Assembly (NCBI GenBank): GCA_900766745.1
Contig: CAAFWR010000087.1
Location: forward strand, 1 to 24,959
DNA: 24,959 bases
Direction: 5' to 3'
Origin: Methanobacteriaceae archaeon
GTDB taxonomy: Archaea > Methanobacteriota > Methanobacteria > Methanobacteriales > Methanobacteriaceae
The notes under the pieces are model-generated. The model had not been told where the DNA came from, did no database searches, and saw only the letters and a list, made by a program, of their open reading frames with translations. The translations under genes were made by a program, and so were the position numbers. Position 1 is the first letter of the stretch. Every line of letters begins with the position of its first letter. This document shows, one piece after another, positions 24,171 to 24,959 of this stretch.

Positions 24171-24959
24171 ATGGGCGGTGCTATGCTCTGGAATGGTGAA
24201 AAAGGCACTTTAACTGAGTGTATTTTCATTAATAATTCAGCTAATCTTCATAATGTTATTAATGTTAGTGGTGTGGGTGGTGGTGCAGTTTACTGGAATG
24301 GTGCATATGGTAATTTAAATAAATGTACTTTCAAAGGTAATTCTTTTAATATTGTTGGAGTTAATTTATATGATATTGGTGGTGGTGCAGTTTACTGGAA
24401 TGGTATTTCTGGTACTTTAAATGATTGTATTTTCATTGATAATTCTTTTAGTGATGATGGTTCGAATATAACTAGTAGGGGTGGTGGGGCTGTCCGTTGG
24501 GCAGGTGATAATGGTATTTTGACCAATTCAAATTTCATTGGAAATACTAATAAATACGATTCTTCTTTTATTATTACTTCTGGTGCTGCTGGTGCTGGTG
24601 TTTACTGGTATGGTTCAAATGGGGAATTATCTAATTGTAATTTCACTAATAACAGTGCTTATAATGCTGCTGGTGTTTGGTGGTTTGGAGCTAACGGTAC
24701 TTTAACAGATTCAAATTTCATAGGAAATTTTGCTAATGGTGGTTATTGTGGTGGTGTGCACTGGGGTGGTGCTAATGGTACTTTAACCGATTCAAATTTC
24801 ATTAATAATTCTGCTAAAAATAATAATGGTGGTGGTGTGCACTGGGATGGTGTTAATGGTACTTTAACTAAATCTATTTTCATTAATAATATAGCCACTC
24901 GTGGTGGTGGTGTTTGGTGGGGTGGTGCTAATGGTACTTTAATTGATTCTACTTTCACT
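24171..24959 (+). CDS. Adhesin-like repeat protein, no signal peptide, runs off the window
   Basis: 263 codons without a stop, running to the window end. They hold nine copies of a repeat of 20-35 residues with the core GG(A/V)xWxGxNGTLT(D/N)SxFIxNS, a solenoid resembling the polymorphic membrane protein/beta-helix repeats of surface adhesins; each unit has one Trp and one aromatic F-I turn. Copies later in the gene are more alike, a sign of recent tandem duplication. ATG 24171 falls inside the first repeat, has no Shine-Dalgarno, and is preceded in frame by TGA at 24153; no signal peptide is encoded. It is therefore a 5'-truncated adhesin gene, a silent cassette, or a gene with a frameshift just upstream. 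A weak hint of further repeat (NSAINCSF) lies in another frame at 24071-24094. Confidence 0.72.
   Translation, partial: MGGAMLWNGEKGTLTECIFINNSANLHNVINVSGVGGGAVYWNGAYGNLNKCTFKGNSFNIVGVNLYDIGGGAVYWNGISGTLNDCIFIDNSFSDDGSNITSRGGGAVRWAGDNGILTNSNFIGNTNKYDSSFIITSGAAGAGVYWYGSNGELSNCNFTNNSAYNAAGVWWFGANGTLTDSNFIGNFANGGYCGGVHWGGANGTLTDSNFINNSAKNNNGGGVHWDGVNGTLTKSIFINNIATRGGGVWWGGANGTLIDSTFT

Noticed and set aside
24743..24958. Minus-strand ORFs rich in Pro, Thr and Val at 24029-24229 and 24743-24958
   Set aside because: They are antisense readings of the GGT-rich repeats of the plus-strand adhesin; the plus frame has coherent repeats and codon periodicity.

Overview
The window is AT-rich archaeal DNA, most likely from a gut or rumen methanogen of the Methanobrevibacter type (Methanobacteriales). 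The reasons are an archaeosine-type tRNA-guanine transglycosylase with a PUA domain, an FmdE-family protein, a split FGAM synthase (PurS and PurQ as separate proteins), TATA-box promoters with leaderless or GGTGA-led genes, and large cell-surface adhesin-like proteins built from Ig-like, beta-helix and W-G-x-N-G-T-L repeats. Species identity is inferred; no rRNA or other marker is present.

Layout. 1-2006: 3' part of an adhesin-like gene whose frame is broken at the window edge. 2029-5552 (minus): BtuF/BtuC/BtuD-type metal or metal-oxyanion ABC transporter ending in an fmdE-like gene, all tightly coupled. 5553-6136: long non-coding gap with a 62-nt nested hairpin. 6137-8785 (minus): tgtA plus a class I methyltransferase. 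9147-10361 (plus): MnmC-like methyltransferase ending in two tandem hairpins. 10521-10871 (minus): relic of a gene with three internal stops. 10908-13015 (minus): glmS and a small acidic protein. 13095-14455: complete insertion sequence with about 29-bp inverted repeats and a 7-bp target duplication. 14599-15210 (plus): zinc-ribbon membrane-anchored protein. 15260-17679 (minus): purC-purS-purQ-cobA operon.

17737-22077 is an accessory island: a VapBC-type toxin-antitoxin pair, a 70-residue DUF2798-like membrane protein whose Shine-Dalgarno points at an ATA codon, an AAA_14/DUF4143 ATPase behind palindromic sites, and a two-gene module made of a 325-residue soluble protein overlapping a four-helix membrane protein. 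The module has the architecture of the lambda RexA-RexB abortive-infection pair and is the best candidate here for an undescribed system. 22205-23935 (minus) holds a TarI-TarJ pair that would make CDP-ribitol, and 24171 to the end is a second adhesin-like repeat protein without a proper start.

Many 3' ends share one design: the stop codon sits inside the arm or loop of the terminator hairpin, often followed by a T-run. Several start codons were moved to internal ATGs because the Shine-Dalgarno or TATA spacing supports them; each change is explained in the entry.
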